From Alphaproteobacteria bacterium (GTDB lineage: Bacteria; Pseudomonadota; Alphaproteobacteria; Micavibrionales; Micavibrionaceae), in assembly GCA_002701555.1 (NCBI GenBank), contig NZVS01000023.1, positions 1 to 20,798 of the forward strand: DNA of 20,798 nucleotides. Reading direction: 5' to 3'. Both the position numbers and the translations under genes were made by a program. A model generated the notes under the pieces. It ran no database searches. It was not told where the DNA came from and saw only the letters and a program-made list of their open reading frames with translations. Below are positions 14,760-20,798 of this stretch, in pieces (the stretch's first letter is position 1; each line of letters begins with the position of its first letter).

Positions 14760-15926
14760 ATGTTAAAAACGAAAAGATTATGGGCAGTAGGTCTCGGTGC
14801 AACTCTGAGTGCCAGCTTTCTTTCGAGTACATTTCCTGCAACAGCTGCAAATGATCCTTTCCCTCAAACAACATATGAAGCGTCTCCAAATCCAACTGTT
14901 CAGGAGATTGATCAGGAAGTCGATCAAAGCCCCGAGGTATATCAGGATGATTATGAACGCATCATAAGAAGCGAAGATATTATTCCTCAGTTCTTTTTGA
15001 ATCTCGAGCCACAAAGTGAGGCCTTTCCTGATGTTATAAGAACATCTAATTTAGAACGGAAGCGCTATGACGCTATCGTTGATCCTGTTTACGGACGTAT
15101 TATAGGCGATATTAATCAGGATGAATTACATGACGAGATAGATCCTGCCTCATTAACAAAGATTATGACTTTCTTTTTGGTTGAAGAATGCATAAAGAGA
15201 GGCAGAACCTTTGATGGGGAAGAGTTAGGCCGCCAGACTATTACTTCAAGCGGACTTTCTGTTGACCAACTTTTATTTCAATTAATGCGCCGATCTAATA
15301 ACTATGCTGCCAGACGTCTAGCCGTACATATGGCCGGTGGTATTGAGCCATTTGTAAGGGAAATGAATAGTCGTGCGCGTGAATTGGGAATGCAAAATAC
15401 GCGTTTTATTAATCCATCAGGTCTTCCTGGAGATCAGGACTATGATGGACGTGCAACAAGAGCATCAAATCAAAGTTATACAACCATCAATGATTTGTCT
15501 GTTCTTGTTACTCAGCTTTACCGTAATGGCATTGACTATCAGCGATATACAGATATCGATGTTGATTCCAACTTGCGTTCTACAAACCCTCTTTACAGAC
15601 CAGAAAATCTCTCTTTTTCCCAAGAATTTAATGTTACTGGTTTAAAAACAGGTACAACAAATAGAGGGCGTAGTTTTATCGGTGTTGCCGAATATGAAGG
15701 CCGTACTGTTTTTGTAATTACAATGGGGCATATGTGGAAAAATTCAAATGGTGCCAAAGTTGGTGACTCAACTCGCCCTCGTTCAGCGCAAAGTTTGATA
15801 CGTACAGCATACTCTTTATTAGGCAGAGAAAGAGAAGTTGTTAGCGAGAGACTTCTACATGTTGAAACAGAGCAGCAGGCTCAAATACCTGAACAGCTTC
15901 AGCATCAACTTCCTTCGGTTTATTAA
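14760..15926 (+). CDS. D-alanyl-D-alanine carboxypeptidase (PBP5/6-type serine peptidase)
   Basis: A penicillin-binding protein that trims the terminal D-alanine of peptidoglycan stem peptides in the periplasm. The 388 residues begin with a signal peptide (MLKTKRLWAVGLGATLSASF, likely cleaved after ATAA, residue 30). An unusual acidic linker of about 60-70 residues follows (VQEIDQEVDQSPEVYQDDYE). The catalytic motifs are complete: SLTK at 131-134 (nucleophile Ser131), SNN at 179-181 and KTG at 296-298. AVHMAGG and GMQNTRFINPSGLP are typical of family S11. There is no obvious PBP5 C-terminal beta domain or amphipathic membrane anchor; the end is Gln/Glu-rich (ETEQQAQIPEQLQHQL). It may therefore be soluble in the periplasm. 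Ribosome site: AAAGG about nine bases before the ATG. The stop overlaps the gmk stop. Confidence 0.9.
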   Translation: MLKTKRLWAVGLGATLSASFLSSTFPATAANDPFPQTTYEASPNPTVQEIDQEVDQSPEVYQDDYERIIRSEDIIPQFFLNLEPQSEAFPDVIRTSNLERKRYDAIVDPVYGRIIGDINQDELHDEIDPASLTKIMTFFLVEECIKRGRTFDGEELGRQTITSSGLSVDQLLFQLMRRSNNYAARRLAVHMAGGIEPFVREMNSRARELGMQNTRFINPSGLPGDQDYDGRATRASNQSYTTINDLSVLVTQLYRNGIDYQRYTDIDVDSNLRSTNPLYRPENLSFSQEFNVTGLKTGTTNRGRSFIGVAEYEGRTVFVITMGHMWKNSNGAKVGDSTRPRSAQSLIRTAYSLLGREREVVSERLLHVETEQQAQIPEQLQHQLPSVY

Positions 15927-16570
15927 AGACCGCCCATCAGGCCACGAACAAATTCGGACGTTCCCGTCAGGCGTTTACGTTTCATGCGTTCAGCATCTAA
16001 AATAGTTTGTGCCTTTGCAATAGAGCTTTCAATATCCTTATTTATTATAACGTAGTCATATTCTGAATAATGTGACATTTCGCTTGATGCCTTCTCCATA
16101 CGCGACCTTATCTGCATCTCGGTTTCATGCGTGTCAATTGCACGCTTGCGCAAGCGCTTCTCAAGTTCTGCATGGCTGGGTGGCAGGATAAAAATGGTAA
16201 CCAGATCATCGCGGGCAATTTCTTCCAATTGTTGTGTGCCCTGCCAGTCAATGTCAAACACAACGTCTTGACCAGCTGATAAGGCTTCTTCTACCGGGCC
16301 GCGAGGTGTGCCGTAATAATTATCGAAAACTTTAGCGTATTCAAGTAACTCACCGTTATCAATCATCTTTGTAAATGCCGGAATATCAACGAAATAATAG
16401 TGTTTTCCGTTTAATTCACCACCACGTTGGGTGCGGGTAGTTGCAGATATTGATGCAGTGAGGTCGGGATTATTTTCCATGAGTGCGCGTGTTATCGTCG
16501 TTTTTCCGGCCCCGGAAGGGGAGGATAAAACAAACATAAGGCCACGACGTTTTAATTTTGACAGATCCAT
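15923..16570 (-). CDS. gmk: Guanylate kinase
   Basis: This enzyme phosphorylates GMP to GDP with ATP in the cytosol. At 215 residues it is the usual length. The P-loop SSPSGAGKTT lies at 16-25. The GMP-binding block SATTRTQRGGELNGKHYYFV (42-61) includes the Arg-rich loop. FDNYYGTPRG and DIDWQGTQQL (106-115) are conserved, and the lid residues RLRKRAIDTHETEMQIRSRM are in place. The start ATG at 16570 has only a poor Shine-Dalgarno sequence. In many alphaproteobacteria gmk lies downstream of rsmA on the same strand; here it faces the other way, beyond a carboxypeptidase gene. Its stop codon shares a TTAA with the stop of that gene. Confidence 0.96.
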   Translation of the reverse strand: MDLSKLKRRGLMFVLSSPSGAGKTTITRALMENNPDLTASISATTRTQRGGELNGKHYYFVDIPAFTKMIDNGELLEYAKVFDNYYGTPRGPVEEALSAGQDVVFDIDWQGTQQLEEIARDDLVTIFILPPSHAELEKRLRKRAIDTHETEMQIRSRMEKASSEMSHYSEYDYVIINKDIESSIAKAQTILDAERMKRKRLTGTSEFVRGLMGGL

Positions 16571-16621
16571 TCTTTCATTTTAACTGTAAAGCTGTAAGAG
16601 GCAAGTCAAGATGGGGGATTT

Positions 16622-17413
16622 ATGACAGAAAAATCACAGACAGTTTTGATCACGGGTGCATCAAGCGGTTTGGGCGCTGCACTCGCTATTGAGTATGCAG
16701 GCAAAAACTCTGTGTTATACCTCAATGGCAGAAATGCGGAAAGATTAGGAGAGGTCGCAGATAAATGTAGGTTATGTGGTGCTAAAGACGTTGTCACTTT
16801 CAGCTGTGATGTGACTAACCGCGAATTAATTGAAAGATGGATTGAAAAATGTGATTCGCAAAATCCTATTGATATATGCATAGCGAATGCAGGGATATCA
16901 GGTGGAACAGGAGAGATAGAACAGAATGCTTTTTTCGCTCAGGCGCAAAGAATTTTAGACGTCAATATAACAGGTGTGATGAATACTATAAAACCTGCCG
17001 GTACAAAAATGCTGGCAAGACAATCGGGCCATCTGATAATTATTTCTTCACTTGCTTCTTTTTCACCGTGGCCCGGCGCTCCGGCCTATGCTGCATCCAA
17101 GGCTGCGGTTCGGGTTTTTGGGGAGGGACTTATTCCTTACCTCAGAAAAAATAACGTATATGTAAGCGTTGTATGCCCAGGGTTTGTTGAAAGCAATATG
17201 ACTGCTCAAAACAATTTCCCAATGCCTTTTAAATGGACATCAAAGAAAGCAGCCAAAAAAATAATACATGATATTAAAAACAAAAAGAAAATTATTGCTT
17301 TTCCAATACCCTTATATGTTGTAATAAAAATGTTGAGTTTTTTACCCCTCGGACTCTGGTGGCTGATATCTTCGGGTTTACCACAGAAAGGAGGGTTGAG
17401 ACACCAACGCTGA
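16622..17413 (+). CDS. Short-chain dehydrogenase/reductase (SDR family)
   Basis: A 263-residue classical SDR with a complete active site: cofactor loop TGASSGLG at 11-18, NAG at 89-91, Ser143 in IISSLAS, and Tyr156/Lys160 in YAASK. RN at 37-38, after the second strand, hints at NADPH preference, but this is not decisive. The end is unusual for a soluble SDR: a lysine-rich stretch (NKKKIIAFPIP) is followed by a hydrophobic segment (about 229-250, LYVVIKMLSFLPLGLWWLI) that could anchor the protein to the inner membrane. The substrate is unknown; membrane-associated SDRs of this type often act on lipids or acyl chains. The start has the Shine-Dalgarno sequence GGGGGA at 16613-16618. It diverges from gmk with 51 bp between starts and lies 104 bp ahead of the arsR-type gene. 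Confidence 0.88.
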   Translation: MTEKSQTVLITGASSGLGAALAIEYAGKNSVLYLNGRNAERLGEVADKCRLCGAKDVVTFSCDVTNRELIERWIEKCDSQNPIDICIANAGISGGTGEIEQNAFFAQAQRILDVNITGVMNTIKPAGTKMLARQSGHLIIISSLASFSPWPGAPAYAASKAAVRVFGEGLIPYLRKNNVYVSVVCPGFVESNMTAQNNFPMPFKWTSKKAAKKIIHDIKNKKKIIAFPIPLYVVIKMLSFLPLGLWWLISSGLPQKGGLRHQR

Positions 17414-17469
17414 GTATATTTAATACGGTAACACTTATTTAAAGTTATTGTTGCATACTAAAGATAGGT

Positions 17470-17499
17470 CTATGTTATGTAAATATTATACATACATAG
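17470..17499. promoter_or_regulatory. Imperfect dyad, probable ArsR-type operator
   Basis: The left arm CTATGTTATGTA (17470-17481) and right arm TACATACATAG (17489-17499) are reverse complements apart from one extra T on the left, around the AT centre AATATTA. A long AT-rich dyad in the short upstream region is what ArsR/SmtB-type dimers bind, and it lies 18 bases before the regulator's ATG with the GGGGG ribosome site between. It probably overlaps the promoter: TATGTT (17471-17476) is a weak -10 candidate 17 bases after TTGTTG (17448-17453). The natural reading is autoregulation. Confidence 0.6.
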
Positions 17500-17517
17500 T
17501 AGTGGGGGTTATTTTAA

Positions 17518-17814
17518 ATGGATATTAAAGCTATAGAAGATAATGCGGAAGATTTAGTAAATCTTTTAAAAGCATTGGCAAATGATAAGCGTCTTTTAAT
17601 AATGTGTTCTTTGTTAAGGGGTGAAAAATGTGTTGGTGAGCTTGAGGATTTGGTAGATTTAAGCCAGTCTGCACTTTCACAGCATCTTGCAAGACTAAGA
17701 CGTGACCGACTGGTTTCTACACGTAGAGACGCGCAAACGATTTACTATTCTCTGCAAGATGAAAAAATTCATTTAGTTATGAAAGCATTATGCTCGATCA
17801 TCAAAGATGATTAG
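17518..17814 (+). CDS. ArsR/SmtB-family transcriptional regulator (BigR/SqrR/YgaV-like)
   Basis: A 98-residue winged-helix dimeric repressor. The fold is clear: LLKALANDKRLLIMCSLL (helices 2-3), CVGELEDLVDLSQSALSQHLARLRRDRL (recognition helix within SQSALSQHLARL, 49-60), and the wing VSTRRDAQTIYYSL (66-79). The closest pattern known to me is the BigR/SqrR/YgaV branch, whose members sense persulfides through a cysteine pair. Cys30 matches the first sensing cysteine. Cys92 is on the last helix but about one turn before the usual second cysteine, and Cys38 is an extra one. No metal-binding CxC (ArsR) or SmtB-type His-rich site is seen, so arsenic sensing is unlikely. A sulfide, thiol or redox role is an inference. 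It may control itself and perhaps the upstream SDR. The stop faces the GT9 gene 29 bp away. Confidence 0.87.
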   Translation: MDIKAIEDNAEDLVNLLKALANDKRLLIMCSLLRGEKCVGELEDLVDLSQSALSQHLARLRRDRLVSTRRDAQTIYYSLQDEKIHLVMKALCSIIKDD

Positions 17815-17843
17815 ATAAATTTTGTTAATTAGCGGACCTGAAA

Positions 17844-18791
17844 TCAATTGGCATTTATTTTTTGCACTAAATCAGAAACTTTACTCGGGCTAATTTCCGA
17901 CAGGCTAGGCGCTGAGAAACAATAAACATTTTCACCTAATGGTCCATGACGCTGGGGATTGCTTTTCTTGTTTTCATTAAAAAGCACAATGACAGGACAT
18001 GAGGTAACACTTATAAGGTGAATTGGTCCTGTGTCATTACCGATTGCGCATCTAGCGTCTCTGGCCAAGACAACTATCTGATCAAGAGATGTTTTTCCTG
18101 TTAGGTCTATAACTTTATCTCTGCCAGTATTTTTTAATATATTACTTGTGATATCGCGTTCCTGTGCAGTTCCAATGAGAACAGGTGTAGCATCAGTTTC
18201 TGTTAGAATTTTCTTACAAAGCTCAATGTAATTTTCTACAGGCCATTTTTTCTGAGGTCTTTTCGGTGAACAACCGGGTACAATCAATATATATTTTTCC
18301 GGCAGGCAGAAACTACTGATATCGGCCTCTATCCATCCCAGTGTATCAATCTCTATAGAATCGATGCCGGCAAGAGAAAGTGTTTGTACATGTCCTTCAA
18401 AAGCTTTCCCTTGAGTTCTTTCAGGTGATGTGTTGCGGTGAGAGGCACCCTTGGCTATCCCGACCCATTCAGGTTTTGGTGTTTTGAGAAGTTTAAAATA
18501 AAGCCCGGTGCGGTCATTGTTTTGAAGATCATATATACGAGTGAATCGGCTGTTATTTAAAAAACTCTTCAGGTGTTTCCAATCTTTGTACTGATACCAT
18601 TTGGGTCTTTTATCCAAAATAATATCATCAAAATATCCGCTGTTCTCGGCAAGATTTTTGAATGGTGAAGTTGTTAGCAAGCTTATTTTTGCATTAGGGT
18701 GTGCTTTCCTTATTGCGCGCATGGCACCAAAGCTTTGAATGAAATCGCCTAGTGCCCCAAGCTTTATAATAAGTATTTTAGTATTATCCAT
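17844..18791 (-). CDS. Glycosyltransferase family 9 (heptosyltransferase-like)
   Basis: A 315-residue GT-B fold enzyme of family GT9, which includes the ADP-heptose:LPS heptosyltransferases that build the inner core on the cytosolic face. The signature parts are the N-terminal ILIIKLGALGDFIQSFGAMR (6-25) with the conserved Gly-Asp pair near 15-16, the CSPKRPQKKWPVENYIEL block (174-191), LIGTAQERD, and GNDTGPIHL (251-259), the nucleotide-sugar-binding signature of the family. The donor and acceptor cannot be read from sequence; a WaaC/WaaF/WaaQ assignment would be a guess. The start lies 7 bp after the stop of the GT4 gene, so the pair is translated from one message. Together they suggest a small LPS-core or surface-glycan module. 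Confidence 0.9.
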   Translation of the reverse strand: MDNTKILIIKLGALGDFIQSFGAMRAIRKAHPNAKISLLTTSPFKNLAENSGYFDDIILDKRPKWYQYKDWKHLKSFLNNSRFTRIYDLQNNDRTGLYFKLLKTPKPEWVGIAKGASHRNTSPERTQGKAFEGHVQTLSLAGIDSIEIDTLGWIEADISSFCLPEKYILIVPGCSPKRPQKKWPVENYIELCKKILTETDATPVLIGTAQERDITSNILKNTGRDKVIDLTGKTSLDQIVVLARDARCAIGNDTGPIHLISVTSCPVIVLFNENKKSNPQRHGPLGENVYCFSAPSLSEISPSKVSDLVQKINAN

Positions 18792-18798
18792 ACATGAT

Positions 18799-19944
18799 TT
18801 AGATTTTTGAGTTTATGAGCTCCGCATAAACATCCAGTGTTTTGTCAGCCATAATTTCTTTTGTGAAATTATGAGAGATATGTGTCATGGCATTGTGTGC
18901 GAGTATATCCCTCTGCTCTTGGTTGAGGCTGAGAGCCTCTTCTATTGCTTGAGACAATTGCACAGGTTCATTTGGTTCGACAAGCCAGCCTGTATGCCCA
19001 GGGATGATTGTTTCTTGGGATCCACCATGATTCGTGGCGATTGTCGGTCGCCCCATGGCTTGCCCTTCTGCGGCAACCCTACCAAAACCTTCAGGATCTG
19101 TTGAGGCACTGACAACAACAGTTGATAACATATAAGCGGCAGGCATATCATTACAATGATCTATAATACGTATGCGGCCTTCCATGTTCTTTTCACTTAT
19201 CAAATTGAGCAATTCCTGACGATATTCGGTGCGACCCTGATCATCACCAATTATAACCCCGATCACGTCTTGTCTATTGACCATTGCTAAAGCTTCAATA
19301 AGGTCAATTTGACCTTTCCAACGCGTTAGCCGACCAGGGAGCATTACAATATTATGGTCGTCAGGAACCCGCCATTCCTGTGTCAGTTTTACCATTCGCT
19401 CGGCAGTGACCAAAGAAGGATGGAAACGGTCCATCGGTATACCGCGATGAACCAGGCGTATAACATTTTCATCCAATCCGTAATTCTGATGTAAATAATT
19501 GGCCACAAAGTTTGAAATAGCAATAACCCGTTCTCCCTTTGCGATGGAGCTATTATAAAACTTTTTTGCATTATTATGAATGTTATAAGGTGCGTGGCAG
19601 GTTGTGAGGAAATGCGCGGATGTCTGTTGGCATGCTTTCCATGCACTCCAAGCAGGGGCCCGGCTACGGGCATGAACAATATCCACTTTATGTTTAATAA
19701 TAAGTTTTTTAAGACGGCTGATATTGCGCCACATAACATATGGATTTTTCGAATGAACAGGCATTTCTACGTGAAGTGCGCCTGTACGCTGCAACTCGTG
19801 GAGCCTTGTCCCCCCGTGAGAAACAACGATGGCTTTTGCACCAGAGCGTGTAAGTTCCGATGCAATATCTATACATCCTTGCTCAGCGCCGCCTGCGCCG
19901 AGGGATGGAATAATCTGCATTACAACTGGGGTTGTTCCGTTCAT
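18799..19944 (-). CDS. Glycosyltransferase family 4 (GT-B)
   Basis: A 381-residue retaining GT-B glycosyltransferase of family GT4. The N-terminal acceptor domain starts with VMQIIPSLGAGGAEQGCIDIA (8-28), the GGAE loop being typical. ILA-type features follow: HARSRAPAWSAW, VIAISNFVANYL and the hinge GIPMDRFHP. The donor domain has GRLTRWKGQIDLIEA (204-218) and the EX7E signature: Glu285 in EGFGRVAAE, with Glu293 eight residues on. NHGGSQETI follows. The ATG at 19944 is preferred: the frame remains open further upstream, but that would add 38 unlikely residues and overlap the divergent hydrolase gene. The Shine-Dalgarno sequence is weak. Substrates are unknown; with the downstream GT9 it fits LPS core or capsule assembly. 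Confidence 0.9.
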   Translation of the reverse strand: MNGTTPVVMQIIPSLGAGGAEQGCIDIASELTRSGAKAIVVSHGGTRLHELQRTGALHVEMPVHSKNPYVMWRNISRLKKLIIKHKVDIVHARSRAPAWSAWKACQQTSAHFLTTCHAPYNIHNNAKKFYNSSIAKGERVIAISNFVANYLHQNYGLDENVIRLVHRGIPMDRFHPSLVTAERMVKLTQEWRVPDDHNIVMLPGRLTRWKGQIDLIEALAMVNRQDVIGVIIGDDQGRTEYRQELLNLISEKNMEGRIRIIDHCNDMPAAYMLSTVVVSASTDPEGFGRVAAEGQAMGRPTIATNHGGSQETIIPGHTGWLVEPNEPVQLSQAIEEALSLNQEQRDILAHNAMTHISHNFTKEIMADKTLDVYAELINSKI

Positions 19945-20011
19945 TATTAAATCGTGATAGTTTTGGTTACTATATAAAGCTTTGTACACTGAAACAGCAT
20001 GGAAAGAAAGA

Positions 20012-20779
20012 ATGACTGACAATTTAAGCAGATTCAAATCAAAAACGACAAAACGCACAATTGCTTATCAAAAAACGGAAAATGTAGAGAGTGATGTGAC
20101 GGTTGTATTTTGCGGTGGGTTTAAATCAGATATGCAAGGTACCAAGGCCAGCTTCCTTGAGGCCGTATGTCAGGAAATAGGTATAAATTATATTAGGTTC
20201 GATTATTCAGGACATGGCGAGTCCGAAGGCAAATTTATCAATGGCACTATAGGAGACTGGTATAGGGACGCACTTTCCGTACTGGATGAAATTGTAACCA
20301 CTAAAAAAGTGATTTTGATAGGTTCGTCCATGGGGGGATGGATCTCATTATTAGCCGCAAAAGAAAAGCATGATTTAATCAAGTCACTTATACTACTTGC
20401 GCCGGCCCCTGATTTCACTAGGGAAGTTTATGATTCTTTTTCAGAAGAACAAAAAAACGAACTTCTTATAGACGATATGGTTAAAATCCCAAATGATTAC
20501 AGTGATGAACCTTATATTTTTACCCGCCGCTTAATAGATGAGGGCGAGGGAAATTGTCTTTTGGACAAAACAATCCCTATAAAAATTCCAGTTAGCATAA
20601 TTCAGGGTATGAAAGACAATGATGTACCTTGGGAAAAAGCTCTCAAAATTAGTGATAGAGTGGAAAGCGAGGATGTAATCGTACATCTTCTCAAGCATGC
20701 AGGACATAGCTTATCCGGCGTAAATGAGCTGGAATTACTGCGGTCTGAGTTGAAAAAAATGACGGCAAAGTTAAGCTGA
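20012..20779 (+). CDS. Alpha/beta hydrolase, ABHD10-like
   Basis: A 255-residue soluble alpha/beta hydrolase. The nucleophile elbow is GSSMGG (104-109) with Ser106; the acid is likely Asp204 (or Asp202) in GMKDNDVPW; the base is His232 in LLKHAGHSLS. FDYSGHGESEGKFINGTIGDW (63-83) closely recalls the ABHD10 branch, a mitochondrial and alphaproteobacterial group with thioesterase/esterase activity (depalmitoylation in animals). No signal peptide or lipoprotein motif is present, so it should be cytosolic. The ATG at 20012 follows GGAAAG; the frame is open upstream to a TTG at 19982, which would enter the promoter region shared with the divergent GT4 gene (67 bp between starts). The true substrate is unknown. 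Confidence 0.88.
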   Translation: MTDNLSRFKSKTTKRTIAYQKTENVESDVTVVFCGGFKSDMQGTKASFLEAVCQEIGINYIRFDYSGHGESEGKFINGTIGDWYRDALSVLDEIVTTKKVILIGSSMGGWISLLAAKEKHDLIKSLILLAPAPDFTREVYDSFSEEQKNELLIDDMVKIPNDYSDEPYIFTRRLIDEGEGNCLLDKTIPIKIPVSIIQGMKDNDVPWEKALKISDRVESEDVIVHLLKHAGHSLSGVNELELLRSELKKMTAKLS

Positions 20780-20798
20780 AAAATTACTTTCTTTTGTA

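Noticed and set aside
17518..17814. Arsenic resistance regulator with an ars operon
   Set aside because: There is no ArsR CxC metal site, and no arsenate reductase or arsenite pump gene is in the window.
19945..20058. N-terminal extension of the GT4 protein by 38 residues
   Set aside because: It would start from a non-preferred position inside the divergent hydrolase gene and precede the normal GT4 N-terminal strand with unrelated sequence.
1..20798. CRISPR array, tRNA, rRNA, transposase, integrase, toxin-antitoxin or defence genes
   Set aside because: I looked on both strands and saw no direct-repeat series, cloverleaf, terminal inverted repeats or matching protein motifs.

Overview
The window looks like a chromosomal piece of a low- to mid-GC alphaproteobacterium. 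The evidence is a short phosphatidylserine decarboxylase with an FGSR processing site next to pssA, a complex I NDUFA9-like protein, a secreted DUF1223 protein, an ABHD10-like hydrolase and a diguanylate cyclase of a common alphaproteobacterial layout. Assignment below class level is not possible from the sequence alone. Gene density is very high: no stretch over 300 bases lacks a gene. I see no rRNA, tRNA, insertion sequence, phage gene or CRISPR array.

Layout. 1-860: the 3' end of a HIT-family nucleotide-binding protein converges on, and overlaps by 55 bp, a GNAT acetyltransferase. 996-3375: comM (DNA-uptake helicase) and an unrecognised 256-residue protein. 3399-5059 (minus): psd-pssA, the two steps from CDP-diacylglycerol to phosphatidylethanolamine. 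5113-11087 (plus): a secreted LprI-like protein, a LOG-family phosphoribohydrolase, a GGDEF diguanylate cyclase, a membrane-anchored protein with RTX-like nonapeptide repeats whose start lies 3 bp after the cyclase stop, and a UvrD/PcrA helicase. 11088-11840 (minus): a secreted DUF1223 protein. 11939-15926 (plus): NDUFA9-like oxidoreductase, surA, rsmA and a D-Ala-D-Ala carboxypeptidase. 15923-16570 (minus): gmk. 16622-17814 (plus): an SDR oxidoreductase and an ArsR-family regulator with a clear dyad just upstream. 17844-19944 (minus): a GT4-GT9 glycosyltransferase pair. 20012-20779 (plus): an alpha/beta hydrolase.

Functional themes are envelope building (psd, pssA, surA, carboxypeptidase, glycosyltransferases), nucleic-acid upkeep (comM, uvrD, rsmA, gmk) and signalling (c-di-GMP cyclase, ArsR regulator). 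Convergent gene pairs are packed end to end: one overlaps by 55 bp, one shares a TTAA stop, one has abutting stop codons, and two others are 23 and 29 bp apart. None leaves room for an obvious intrinsic terminator.

No defence system or other complete novel system is evident; this is mostly housekeeping DNA. The least ordinary items are the cyclase/RTX-like pair, the ArsR dyad with its cysteine arrangement, the HIT/GNAT antisense overlap, the unknown 256-residue protein, and the surA-rsmA junction without pdxA and with a TTG start.
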